A stretch of 64,000 nt of DNA from Shewanella marinintestina (GTDB lineage Bacteria; Pseudomonadota; Gammaproteobacteria; Enterobacterales; Shewanellaceae), in assembly GCF_023283845.1 (NCBI RefSeq), contig NZ_JAKILC010000019.1:37963-101962 (forward strand). Direction: 5' to 3'. The notes under the pieces are model-generated. The model was not told where the DNA came from, searched no databases, and saw only the letters and a list, made by a program, of their open reading frames with translations. The stretch's first letter is position 1. Each line of letters opens with the position of its first letter. A program made the position numbers and the translations under genes. Below, one piece after another: positions 27,179 to 34,942 of the stretch.

Positions 27179-28617
27179 GCTTTCTTTAACGACTAAACTG
27201 AAAGCTTTCTACCATTTCTATTCTTTGTTTTAAGCTGTCTAGACTAATAGAGTTTCTGAACCCACTAAAACTAGTCGAAATTTGAACTATTTTGTCTGAG
27301 TAACGTTTTTGCTCTTTACTAGAATTCTCATCATTCTCTATATCTTCATGACGTTTCAAAGAATTTCCAACAGTATTATTATAATTATCGTACTTAGCCC
27401 CGATTAAAAAGCTTTCTACTAAAGCGCAAGAATGCGAATCTAGCAATTCTGATTGGGGAATCATGGCATAAAGGTCACTAATTAACTTTTCAGGTGTATC
27501 ACCCTTATTGATATAGTCATTATAGTTATCATAATGGTACTCTTTAGCAATTATTAGAAATGCTAATAATGCAGGGTAAAGATATGTGTTTTCAGCTGTA
27601 GATTGGATGACCAAATTTATCTTCGCAAAAAGTTGTTCAACTTCACGTAAAGATAATTTTTTAGCCTTAGCTAATAATTTAAATGTATCTTTTAGATGAT
27701 CCTTATCATATTGGAATTCTCGATATAGCATTCTTTTTTGAAAGAAGTCATTAAACCCAAAATTTATATAAAGTTGATCAATAAATGCATCTAGATCATT
27801 TTCAGGTAGAGTATATTCAATATCAATAAACCGCCTTAAATAGCCTATAGCTTCGAACTCAGCTCCATATATGCCTTTTACGCTGTGAGACAATTGAACC
27901 TTGTCCATTGCTAAAACGAAAACCAGACCTTCAATATCAAGTAAGTGTTTTATCCTTTCAAGTAATTCAATTGCATAGGTTGGTCTACACCTATCTAATT
28001 CATCAATGAATATGAACAAACGGGTCGATTCACCTCCTTCATTACTTAGGACTTTAGAGACGCCAGATTTAAATTGGGCAATTGCTTCTTTATTTTTTGT
28101 ATATTCTGCTAAAAAGTCTTTGGTTAAACCTTCCATCACTTTAGATGACTCATCCTCAATGATTTTTTCAGCATCTAAAATACCGGCTGTACCTACTTTT
28201 ATTAATGCAGGTAGTCCTTTCCTTAGAATATGAGAACCTGCTTTTTTTGTAGTTTCCCACGCTTTATTTTTTTCTTCATCACCATTAATTAATGCTTCTA
28301 TACTTTCGTTTATTTCACCAAGAAAAGCCTGCAAAGGATCACTAGCAAAGTCAGTTTCCCAAGCACTAAAATAAATAGAATTATGCTCCTTATTTACCAA
28401 CTGAGCATGCAACATTTCTAGGAATGTTGTTTTCCCTTGTCCCCAAGGAGCATTTACGGATAAAACTATAGGTGAACTAATGTTCTCTAATAAGGTAGAA
28501 AAATTATCAACATGAGGTTGACGGTTCAACCTGTCATTTTTGAAAGGGTTTTCTGACTCGACTATGACTTTATGAGATTTAAATTCCATTTTGCACCTAG
28601 TGTGATGTGAAAGCTAA
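27101..28617 (-). mobile_element. Integron gene cassette B (KAP NTPase)
   Basis: The cassette runs from the GTTAGCTTTC boundary at 28618 to the attC cut point at 27101, 1517 bp, and has one ORF on the minus strand. No attC lies immediately upstream of 28618, so this end may be a former attI or a secondary insertion site. Joining the outer ends would give AAGCTG|TTACCCC as the empty site. Confidence 0.75.
27186..28589 (-). CDS. KAP-family P-loop NTPase
   Basis: The 467-residue protein belongs to the KAP NTPases (Kidins220/ARMS-PifA group). Walker A is NAPWGQGKTTFLEML at about residues 46-60. Walker B is RLFIFIDELDRCRPTY at about 190-205; the DELDRCRP signature is diagnostic. A weakly hydrophobic, helical insert lies between them (about 117-140), where KAP proteins often have membrane segments. 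The C-terminal half is helical without a known domain. Family members act at membranes, and PifA excludes phage T7, so defence is possible but unproven. AGGTG lies five bases before the ATG. It is AT-rich and carried on an integron cassette, with a small membrane protein as the next cassette. Confidence 0.9.
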   Translation of the reverse strand: MEFKSHKVIVESENPFKNDRLNRQPHVDNFSTLLENISSPIVLSVNAPWGQGKTTFLEMLHAQLVNKEHNSIYFSAWETDFASDPLQAFLGEINESIEALINGDEEKNKAWETTKKAGSHILRKGLPALIKVGTAGILDAEKIIEDESSKVMEGLTKDFLAEYTKNKEAIAQFKSGVSKVLSNEGGESTRLFIFIDELDRCRPTYAIELLERIKHLLDIEGLVFVLAMDKVQLSHSVKGIYGAEFEAIGYLRRFIDIEYTLPENDLDAFIDQLYINFGFNDFFQKRMLYREFQYDKDHLKDTFKLLAKAKKLSLREVEQLFAKINLVIQSTAENTYLYPALLAFLIIAKEYHYDNYNDYINKGDTPEKLISDLYAMIPQSELLDSHSCALVESFLIGAKYDNYNNTVGNSLKRHEDIENDENSSKEQKRYSDKIVQISTSFSGFRNSISLDSLKQRIEMVESFQFSR

Positions 28618-28618
28618 C

Positions 28619-28947
28619 AGCTTATTATCCAGCGTCTCAGATAAATCCCTGCACTTTTTTTAATTTACGTCAAAATTAGCAACGTAACTCATTGATGTAA
28701 AGCCGTTAATCTTACTGGTGTTAACAAATTTGAATTTACCTTGCCCGCAAAGTAAAGCAGAACATTTATCGGGTCTCTTGTAAGATTAAAGCGGAAGAAT
28801 TGAGCTTAAAGAAAAAGGACTGGCATTACTTATGGTGTACGCCAAACCTTTCATATTAGCTTTTCTATAGCCAAAGCTTACTTGTGCTACTTACCATTTT
28901 TATCAGTGAAAATGATTTGGGGGCAAAACTAAGTTACGGCACACACA
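28619..28947. other. Non-coding segment upstream of the KAP cassette
   Basis: This 329-bp AT-rich stretch between the KAP cassette and the right inverted repeat has no ORF that I can support, no attC and no recognisable integrase remnant. It could contain the promoter for the cassettes or a relic attI site, but neither can be identified by eye. Confidence 0.4.
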
Positions 28948-29201
28948 GAAAACACCAATTTCCCATCGAAGTTGCCGAAGTGCGTAGGTAAAAATGCCGT
29001 AGGACCATCAGGGATGATGGTGTAGGCTCGGTGGGACATGGATGTCCCATCTGAGCCGTTAGGCGATTTTTATTGAAGCATGAGGATCAACAACTTCGTT
29101 TGGGGCGTCATGGTGGATGCAAGGAGGATAAGGACGAGCAGTCCTCCTTGCCCGGGTGTGGGATGGAATCCCACGACTTTAGTTGTTAGACGAAGTCTAA
29201 C
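28948..29201. repeat. Right inverted repeat of the cassette island (hairpin-rich)
   Basis: This is the reverse-complement partner of 25839-26100. Its hairpins occupy the same places as in the left copy, but two stems have different sequences that still pair: 29119-29151 (GCAAGGAGGA / TCCTCCTTGC) and 29159-29173 (TGGGATGGAATCCCA). The ends are GAAAACACC at 28948 and GTCTAAC at 29201. Confidence 0.8.
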
Positions 29202-29290
29202 CTGAGGCGAGCTTCAGCAGTATCTGCACATGCGGTCGTTCCTTCACATCCATGTGTTCACGACATTCGGACATCCTGTCCAGCACCCGC

Positions 29291-29498
29291 TGCAGGCGAT
29301 TGATAACCATAAAGCTAAAACGCAAAACACGCTTCCATGTAGCAACGAGTAAAAATGAAATATAATCAGCCTTCATTTCAAGGCTACTCTCCCCCTGTTG
29401 CAGGCGATTAATAGCGACGAAACTGCAAGTTTCATACACTCTACTTGGTAACACCAAGCCAAAAATAAATGTAATCAACCTTCATTCCAAGGCTAGTC
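29291..29498. repeat. Two tandem imperfect repeats of about 100 bp
   Basis: Two units, 29291-29398 and 29399-29498, each begin TGCAGGCGATT and end with an ATCA-CCTTCATT-CAAGGCTA block. They adjoin the right inverted repeat. A minus-strand frame of 93 codons crosses them but looks like a by-product of the repeat, since its protein repeats INRLQ motifs and has no domain. Confidence 0.6.
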
Positions 29499-29567
29499 TA
29501 ATAACGTGACACACTACCCTAGCGCAGCTTATAAATTGCTGGCAATATGCCCGCAATCTAATAAGAA

Positions 29568-29792
29568 ATGGAATATCATTCAGTGAAACAGTTAGCTTTA
29601 ATTAGCGCACTATTATGCAGCTTGGTCATTACCGGTTGTGCAGAACTCAAAGACGCTGGACGGCAGATAGGTGACACCACTAAAGAAGTGACCACAGATA
29701 TTGGCCATGCGACTCGAGATACCACTCGCGCAATCGGCCACGCTTCTAGAGATGCGGTTAAATCGGTGAAACAAGATCTTAGCGAAGACTAG
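29568..29792 (+). CDS. Small lipoprotein, entericidin-like in size
   Basis: The product is a 74-residue (or 69 if the GTG at 29583 is used) exported lipoprotein. The signal ends in lipobox ITGC (Cys24 from the first ATG). The mature part is short and charged and carries an imperfect repeat, IGHATRDTTRA then IGHASRDAVKS. Size and composition recall entericidins, but the sequence match is not strong enough to name it. The GTG start gives a more typical signal length. It ends in a terminator. Confidence 0.75.
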   Translation: MEYHSVKQLALISALLCSLVITGCAELKDAGRQIGDTTKEVTTDIGHATRDTTRAIGHASRDAVKSVKQDLSED

Positions 29793-29835
29793 CTGTTGAG
29801 CAGACTTTACTAACACAAAATATAAAACAAAATAT

Positions 29836-29869
29836 AAAAACAAAGGCTCATTATGAGCCTTTGTTTTTA
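29836..29869. terminator. Bidirectional terminator between lipoprotein and thioesterase genes
   Basis: A long stem AAAACAAAGGCTCA / TGAGCCTTTGTTTT, flanked by A and T runs, between convergent genes. Confidence 0.92.
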
Positions 29870-29896
29870 TTCGCTTGTTAACTCATCAGTTACACA

Positions 29897-30265
29897 CTAG
29901 GCGGCATTGGCGCGCATACCGTGGGGCGTGGGTAAACCTTGCTCATTAACATGCACAAAGACAATTTTGTCGATACTGGCAATAGGTAAATGAGTCAGCT
30001 TATTACGCACCTTACAGCTAATGGTTATCGAGGTCGCGCCGGCACTGATCAGCTCTAGACCAAATTCAATCACATCCCCTTGCCTTGCGGGCGCAATAAA
30101 ATTAATTTCATTCATAATCTTGGTAACGTGACGCTGACTTTTCATTTGGCAGCCAGCATAAATTGCAGCCTCTTCGTCAATCCAACTTAACAGTTGCCCA
30201 CCAAAGAGAAAGTTTGCTGGATTAAGATGTTCCGGCTTTATAAAACGGCGGCTATAGTATTTCAT
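29897..30265 (-). CDS. Hotdog-fold acyl-CoA thioesterase
   Basis: The 122-residue protein is a single hotdog domain of the YciA/BFIT acyl-CoA thioesterase group, which hydrolyses acyl-CoA in the cytoplasm. The typical N-terminal motif is PANFLFGGQLLSWIDEEAA, with the GG loop and the Asp/Glu catalytic region, followed by MNEINFIAPARQGDVIEFG. It is monocistronic and convergent with the lipoprotein gene. The physiological acyl substrate is not evident. Confidence 0.85.
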   Translation of the reverse strand: MKYYSRRFIKPEHLNPANFLFGGQLLSWIDEEAAIYAGCQMKSQRHVTKIMNEINFIAPARQGDVIEFGLELISAGATSITISCKVRNKLTHLPIASIDKIVFVHVNEQGLPTPHGMRANAA

Positions 30266-30653
30266 ATTAAATTCCTTACTCCTGTTAAATACCTAATAAG
30301 GAGTAGCAAATATACAGCCAAGTTTTCTAAGCCTTATAAATCAGCAGCTTATATAGTCCTAGACTCACCTCAGTTAAATATACTGCCCTGTTTTAGCGCT
30401 TTATTGCGCCAAAGTAGGGCTTATGCCTAAGCAATATACCAACCGTGATATTGATAAAGCCTGCTTAGTCGCTGCGTGCCTTTTATTACAGCGTTTCATT
30501 ACGGCTCGGTTTATTAAACCTCTATCTTCAGTTTGCTTGAGTCAATTTTAGCTTAGCAACAAAAACGACATAAATTCGACTCAATAACGTCATGCTTGTC
30601 ACTGACAATCACACCGCCACAAGGAAATCTTATATAAACCTTACTAATTTACG
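30266..30653. other. Divergent intergenic region
   Basis: 388 bp between the thioesterase gene and the first alkaline phosphatase. It should hold the phosphatase promoter. GTCAT/GTCAC/GACAAT sequences near 30589-30608 were considered as a Pho box, but their spacing is not the usual 11 bp. Nothing else was recognised. Confidence 0.35.
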
Positions 30654-30662
30654 GTGACAATA

Positions 30663-32162
30663 GTGAATAATATCAAAAAAATAGCTGTGATTATCTCTTG
30701 TAGTCTCGCACCTATCGCAGCTAACGCTGCTGTATTACCCGATAACCAAACTAACAGCCAATGGTATAAAGATAGCGCCAAGCTTGTTAGTGACAAAACC
30801 CAACAGAGCACACCAACTAAAGCTAAAAACGTGATCTTATTTGTGGGTGACGGTATGGGGGTATCAACCTTAACTGCAGCGCGCATTTTTGAGGGCCAAC
30901 AACAAGCTGGTAACCAAGGCGGCGAAGAGAACTTCTTAAGCTTTGAGCAATTCCCTAAAACAGCGTTAGTGAAAACCTATAACACTAACCAACAAACCCC
31001 TGATTCAGCAGGCACCATGACGGCAATGGCGACGGGCGTAAAGTCAAAAGCCGGCGTGCTGTCAGTATCTGATACCAGCCTGCGAGCCAACTGCCTGTCT
31101 TCAAAAGGCAATGAGCTAATCACCTTAGTCGACTTAGCAAACGCTAAGGGCTTATCTACCGGTGTAGTGAGTACTGCGCGCATTACTCACGCAACCCCTG
31201 CTGCAACTTATGCCAATTCACCAGAGCGTAACTGGGAAGCTGACTCAAACTTACCCGATGAAGCGATAACCAACGAGTGTAAAGACATCGCTTATCAACT
31301 GGTTATGCGAGATGAAGCCGATGCGCTAACGGTTGCACTTGGCGGCGGACGCCGTAACTTTATTCCACAGGATACAACCGATGGCGAAGGTAAAACAGGC
31401 CGCCGCGCCGATGGTGTTGACCTGACTCAGGCTTGGACCGACAACTTAAGCAACTCAGCTTATGTGTGGGATAAAGCCGGTTTTGATGCCATTGATGTTA
31501 GCGCAACCGATCACCTGTTAGGTCTATTTAACTCATCGCATATGCAGTATGAAGCAGACCGTTTAGACGACGTTGCAGGTGAACCATCGCTAACAGAGAT
31601 GACCACTAAATCCATTGAATTACTCAACAAGAATGAAGATGGCTACCTGCTAGTGGTTGAGTCAGGTCGTATCGATCATGCTCACCATGCCGGTAATGCT
31701 TATCGCGCCATGATGGATACCGTCGAGCTATCAAACGCCGTTCGCGCGGCTGTTGAAAACACCAATCCAGAAGAAACCTTAATCATGGTCACTGCCGACC
31801 ACAGCCATGTATTTACCATTGCAGGTTACCCAAAACGCGGTAACCCAATTCTAGGTTTAGTGCATGGTGTTGATGGCAACGTCACCATCGCTAAAGACGG
31901 CAAACCATACACTACTGTTGGCTACACCAACGGCCCAGGAGCAGTTGTCGGTATTCGTGATGACTTGAGCTCTGTCGATACCCAAGATAAAGAGTTCAAG
32001 CAACAAGCATTAGTGCCAACCAGCAGTGAAACCCACGCAGGTGAAGATATTACCTTGCATGCAATGGGTCCTGGCTCCGACCTTCTTCAAGGCGTTATGG
32101 AGCAAAATGTTATCTACCACATCATCAATCAAGCCCAAGAGCTTGGTGGAACCAAATACTAA
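30663..32162 (+). CDS. Alkaline phosphatase, exported (first of a tandem pair)
   Basis: This roughly 499-residue periplasmic phosphomonoesterase has a signal peptide ending IAANA. It shows the nucleophile serine in TPDSAGTMTAMATG (about residues 113-126), an early metal site in FVGDGMGVST, ESGRIDHAHHAGN at about 335, and TADHSHVF at about 378. The GTG start at 30663 is preferred because CGGTGA lies just upstream; a GTG at 30654 is part of that site. The next gene encodes a close paralogue. Phosphate regulation is plausible but no clear Pho box was found. Confidence 0.92.
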   Translation: MNNIKKIAVIISCSLAPIAANAAVLPDNQTNSQWYKDSAKLVSDKTQQSTPTKAKNVILFVGDGMGVSTLTAARIFEGQQQAGNQGGEENFLSFEQFPKTALVKTYNTNQQTPDSAGTMTAMATGVKSKAGVLSVSDTSLRANCLSSKGNELITLVDLANAKGLSTGVVSTARITHATPAATYANSPERNWEADSNLPDEAITNECKDIAYQLVMRDEADALTVALGGGRRNFIPQDTTDGEGKTGRRADGVDLTQAWTDNLSNSAYVWDKAGFDAIDVSATDHLLGLFNSSHMQYEADRLDDVAGEPSLTEMTTKSIELLNKNEDGYLLVVESGRIDHAHHAGNAYRAMMDTVELSNAVRAAVENTNPEETLIMVTADHSHVFTIAGYPKRGNPILGLVHGVDGNVTIAKDGKPYTTVGYTNGPGAVVGIRDDLSSVDTQDKEFKQQALVPTSSETHAGEDITLHAMGPGSDLLQGVMEQNVIYHIINQAQELGGTKY

Positions 32163-32253
32163 AAAGATGAGTACTAAATCTTTAGCAATATCGAACCACT
32201 ACTGATTTTAACTGGCTCAAAGCCAGAAAAAGTACCCATTTATGGAGTTTAAA

Positions 32254-33858
32254 ATGAATAAAAAATTACTGGTATTAAGCATGTCTGCAATCTTAGGTCT
32301 GGCAGCTTGTAGCGATGATGGTGACAAAGGCGACCAAGGTGAGAATGGCAATAATGGCCAAGATTGGACAACCGTTAACCAATGGTATGTTGATGGACAG
32401 TCTCGTGTTACTCAAGCTCAAGAGTTAACAGTGAATAATGAAGCTGGCGCAGCGAAGAACATCATTCTTTTTGTGGGTGATGGCATGGGGATCTCAACTG
32501 TTACTGCGGCGCGTATTCTAGAAGGCCAATTACAAGGTCAAACCGGTGAGGAAAACTCACTGTCGTTTGAAACCTTACCTTATGTTGGGCTCGCTAAGAC
32601 CTATAACGTAGATGGACAAACGCCAGATTCTGCTGGCACCATGACAGCTATGGTCACAGGCGTTAAAACCGATGTCGGTGTTATTGGTCAGGCCGAGGGC
32701 GTAATTCGCGGTAACTGCGCCTCAACCGAAGGCCAAGACTTAGTGACCTCATTAGAGCTTGCCGCTATGGCTGGACTATCAACGGGTGTGGTATCAACTG
32801 CACGTATTACGCATGCAACACCAGCAGCAACCTACGCCCATGCCCCTGAGCGTAACTGGGAAAATGATGCTGACCTACCTGATGAAGCCGTTGCCAATGG
32901 CTGTAGCGACATTGCTGTACAGTTGCTTGATTTTGATTACGGTAGCGGTATAAACGTGGTGATGGGTGGCGGTCGTCGCTCGTTCATCCCAACCTCGATT
33001 ACTGACCCTGAGGGTAAGTCTGGTCGTCGTGAAGATAACCGCGACTTAACTACTGAGTGGCTCAGTAAATATACCAACGCTGCTTATGTTGCCGACCGTG
33101 ACGCGTTTTTAGCGCTTGATCCTACAACCACGGATCACGCATTAGGCTTGTTTAATTCATCACATATGGAATATGAGTTAGACCGCACAACAGTTGGCGC
33201 AGCTGGTGAACCATCGCTGGCTGAAATGACCGCTAAATCTATCGATATTTTGCAGAAAAACGACAAAGGCTTTGTACTGATTGTTGAAGCAGGACGTATC
33301 GACCATGCGCACCACGCTGGTAACGCAGCGCGTGCCTTACACGATACCATTGCCCTGTCTGAAGCTGTGCGTGTTGCCATGGAAAAAACCTCGTCAAAGG
33401 ATACCTTACTCATGGTCACTGCCGACCATAGCCATGTGTTTACCATTGCGGGTTACCCAACCCGTGGTAACCCAATTCTTGGTCTAGTTAAAGGTAATGG
33501 CTCAGACGGTCAACCTGCGGTGACTAATGCAACCGATGCCAATGGCCTGCCATACACAACAGTGGGTTACACCAATGGTCGCGGCTACGCCAATCTTGAA
33601 ACCGGTGGCGATGAGCGCTATGGCTATGCTGAAGCTCCTGGGCGTTTCGACCTCAACTATGTCGATACTCAAAGCGCTGGCTTTCATCAAGAAGCTTTGG
33701 TGCCACTAAGCAGCGAAACCCATGCTGGTGAAGATGTGGGAATTTTTGCAAGTGGTCCTGGCGCGCATTTAATCCAAGGTACGGTTGAGCAAAATCATTT
33801 ATTCCATGTGATGAACCATGCCGGCAATCTGGTCAGTAAAGCTGAGGCCGCTCAATAG
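32254..33858 (+). CDS. Alkaline phosphatase, lipoprotein form (second of a tandem pair)
   Basis: The 534-residue protein resembles the preceding gene along its whole catalytic length: FVGDGMGIST, TPDSAGTMTAMVTG, EAGRIDHAHHAGN and TADHSHVF are all present. It differs at the N-terminus, with a lipobox LAAC (Cys19) followed by a Gly/Asp-rich linker, so it should be membrane-anchored rather than free. ATGGAG, an in-frame upstream ATG, serves as ribosome-binding site for the ATG at 32254. It lies 91 bp after its paralogue and probably arose by tandem duplication. Confidence 0.92.
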   Translation: MNKKLLVLSMSAILGLAACSDDGDKGDQGENGNNGQDWTTVNQWYVDGQSRVTQAQELTVNNEAGAAKNIILFVGDGMGISTVTAARILEGQLQGQTGEENSLSFETLPYVGLAKTYNVDGQTPDSAGTMTAMVTGVKTDVGVIGQAEGVIRGNCASTEGQDLVTSLELAAMAGLSTGVVSTARITHATPAATYAHAPERNWENDADLPDEAVANGCSDIAVQLLDFDYGSGINVVMGGGRRSFIPTSITDPEGKSGRREDNRDLTTEWLSKYTNAAYVADRDAFLALDPTTTDHALGLFNSSHMEYELDRTTVGAAGEPSLAEMTAKSIDILQKNDKGFVLIVEAGRIDHAHHAGNAARALHDTIALSEAVRVAMEKTSSKDTLLMVTADHSHVFTIAGYPTRGNPILGLVKGNGSDGQPAVTNATDANGLPYTTVGYTNGRGYANLETGGDERYGYAEAPGRFDLNYVDTQSAGFHQEALVPLSSETHAGEDVGIFASGPGAHLIQGTVEQNHLFHVMNHAGNLVSKAEAAQ

Positions 33859-33945
33859 TCATGGCAAGCTTTAAAATTGCTATCGCTATAACTATCGCGA
33901 AAGCAAAACTCACCGTATTTACATTGACTAAGTAAGCCTATTATT

Positions 33946-33972
33946 GCCACCGAGCTAACTCGGTGGCTTTAT
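33946..33972 (+). terminator. Rho-independent terminator after the alkaline phosphatases
   Basis: Perfect stem GCCACCGAG / CTCGGTGGC with a four-base loop and TTTATCTT tail, between the second phosphatase gene and the next ORF. Confidence 0.8.
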
Positions 33973-34013
33973 CTTAGCGTTAAATTAAAACCTTAATCCT
34001 CTTAGGAGACAAC

Positions 34014-34847
34014 ATGCTACTTTCATACTTTTCGTTATCAACATGCTTTAAAGCTAACGCCGGTAAGCCACAGGTGTTATTCAACAAAGCTGCCGTTTTT
34101 AGTAGCGTTATCTACTGCGGCTTGTTCGCAGCCATGTTGGTAGTTATCCCTAGCACAGCAATCGCCAGCAAAATGGCATTAGCCCCATGTGAGCAAATCG
34201 ACCCTGCACATGTCAGTGCAACTTACACTGTCACCAATAACGCAGGTCAGCAAAAAACCATCACCTTACTAAGAAATAATGACCAATTAATTTATCAGCG
34301 CAGCCCAGAAAGCTTTGAGCTTTGGGATAGTAATGGCGAATATGTGCGTTACTTTCCTGCTCAGCAACGTTCTATCTCTTACCGCAAAGGTGACTTACTC
34401 TCGTTAAATATGCATTTTGATTTTGAGCAGTTGAACCATCTGATCCCGCCAAGTGCACTGCAATCGCTAACTCAAGTTAAGCCAACCGCGAATAACGCGA
34501 TAAATGATGTTTGCCCAGCTAACGAACGCTACCAAGGTCAGTTAGGTCATAGTCAGTTCGAGATTGATTGGGTAGAACATTTAGCACTGCCAGCAAACAT
34601 GCATATCAGTCAAGATGGCATGCAGCAACAGTACCAATTAGTGGCGATAAAAACACTTTCAGATAAAGCATTTTCTGCACTCACGGCGAATTACCGCGAC
34701 TTAGATTTTGCCGATGTGGGTGACAATGAGTCCGACCCTTTTATTGCAGAGATGATCCATCAAGGCTTTATTCAGCATGGCAGCTCAGGTTTTTACGATA
34801 GCCAAGGTAATCAATTATCGAGCAACAGCCAAGGCCACCAGCACTGA
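34014..34847 (+). CDS. Exported protein of unknown function
   Basis: I do not recognise this 277-residue protein. It starts after a good ribosome-binding site (TTAGGAGACAAC). A long polar N-region is followed by a hydrophobic segment (about residues 28-50) ending STAIAS, a likely signal peptide. The mature part contains ATYTVTNNAGQQKTITLLRN and FELWDSNGEYVRYFPAQQRS, suggesting a beta-rich lipocalin- or LolA-like shape, which is inference. Position after the alkaline phosphatases suggests a related role, but a terminator lies between them. Confidence 0.75.
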   Translation: MLLSYFSLSTCFKANAGKPQVLFNKAAVFSSVIYCGLFAAMLVVIPSTAIASKMALAPCEQIDPAHVSATYTVTNNAGQQKTITLLRNNDQLIYQRSPESFELWDSNGEYVRYFPAQQRSISYRKGDLLSLNMHFDFEQLNHLIPPSALQSLTQVKPTANNAINDVCPANERYQGQLGHSQFEIDWVEHLALPANMHISQDGMQQQYQLVAIKTLSDKAFSALTANYRDLDFADVGDNESDPFIAEMIHQGFIQHGSSGFYDSQGNQLSSNSQGHQH

Positions 34848-34888
34848 GGAATGGTTCAAAATGTAAGTGCTAATTTTGGTGCTAAAAA

Positions 34889-34916
34889 CAAAAAACCTAG
34901 GCAATGCCTAGGTTTT
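34889..34916. terminator. Bidirectional terminator
   Basis: Stem AAAACCTAGGC / GCCTAGGTTTT between the convergent unknown gene and ltaE. Confidence 0.9.
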
Positions 34917-34942
34917 ATTGTTACGCGATAGCTGCAGGCAAA

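Noticed and set aside
29197..29478. 93-codon minus-strand frame beyond the right inverted repeat
   Set aside because: It spans the tandem repeats, its product is repetitive, it has no ribosome-binding site and no domain. Explained as a by-product of repeat DNA.
30585..30612. Possible Pho box before the alkaline phosphatases
   Set aside because: GTCA-type half sites occur, but not with the 11-bp repeat spacing of the PhoB consensus.
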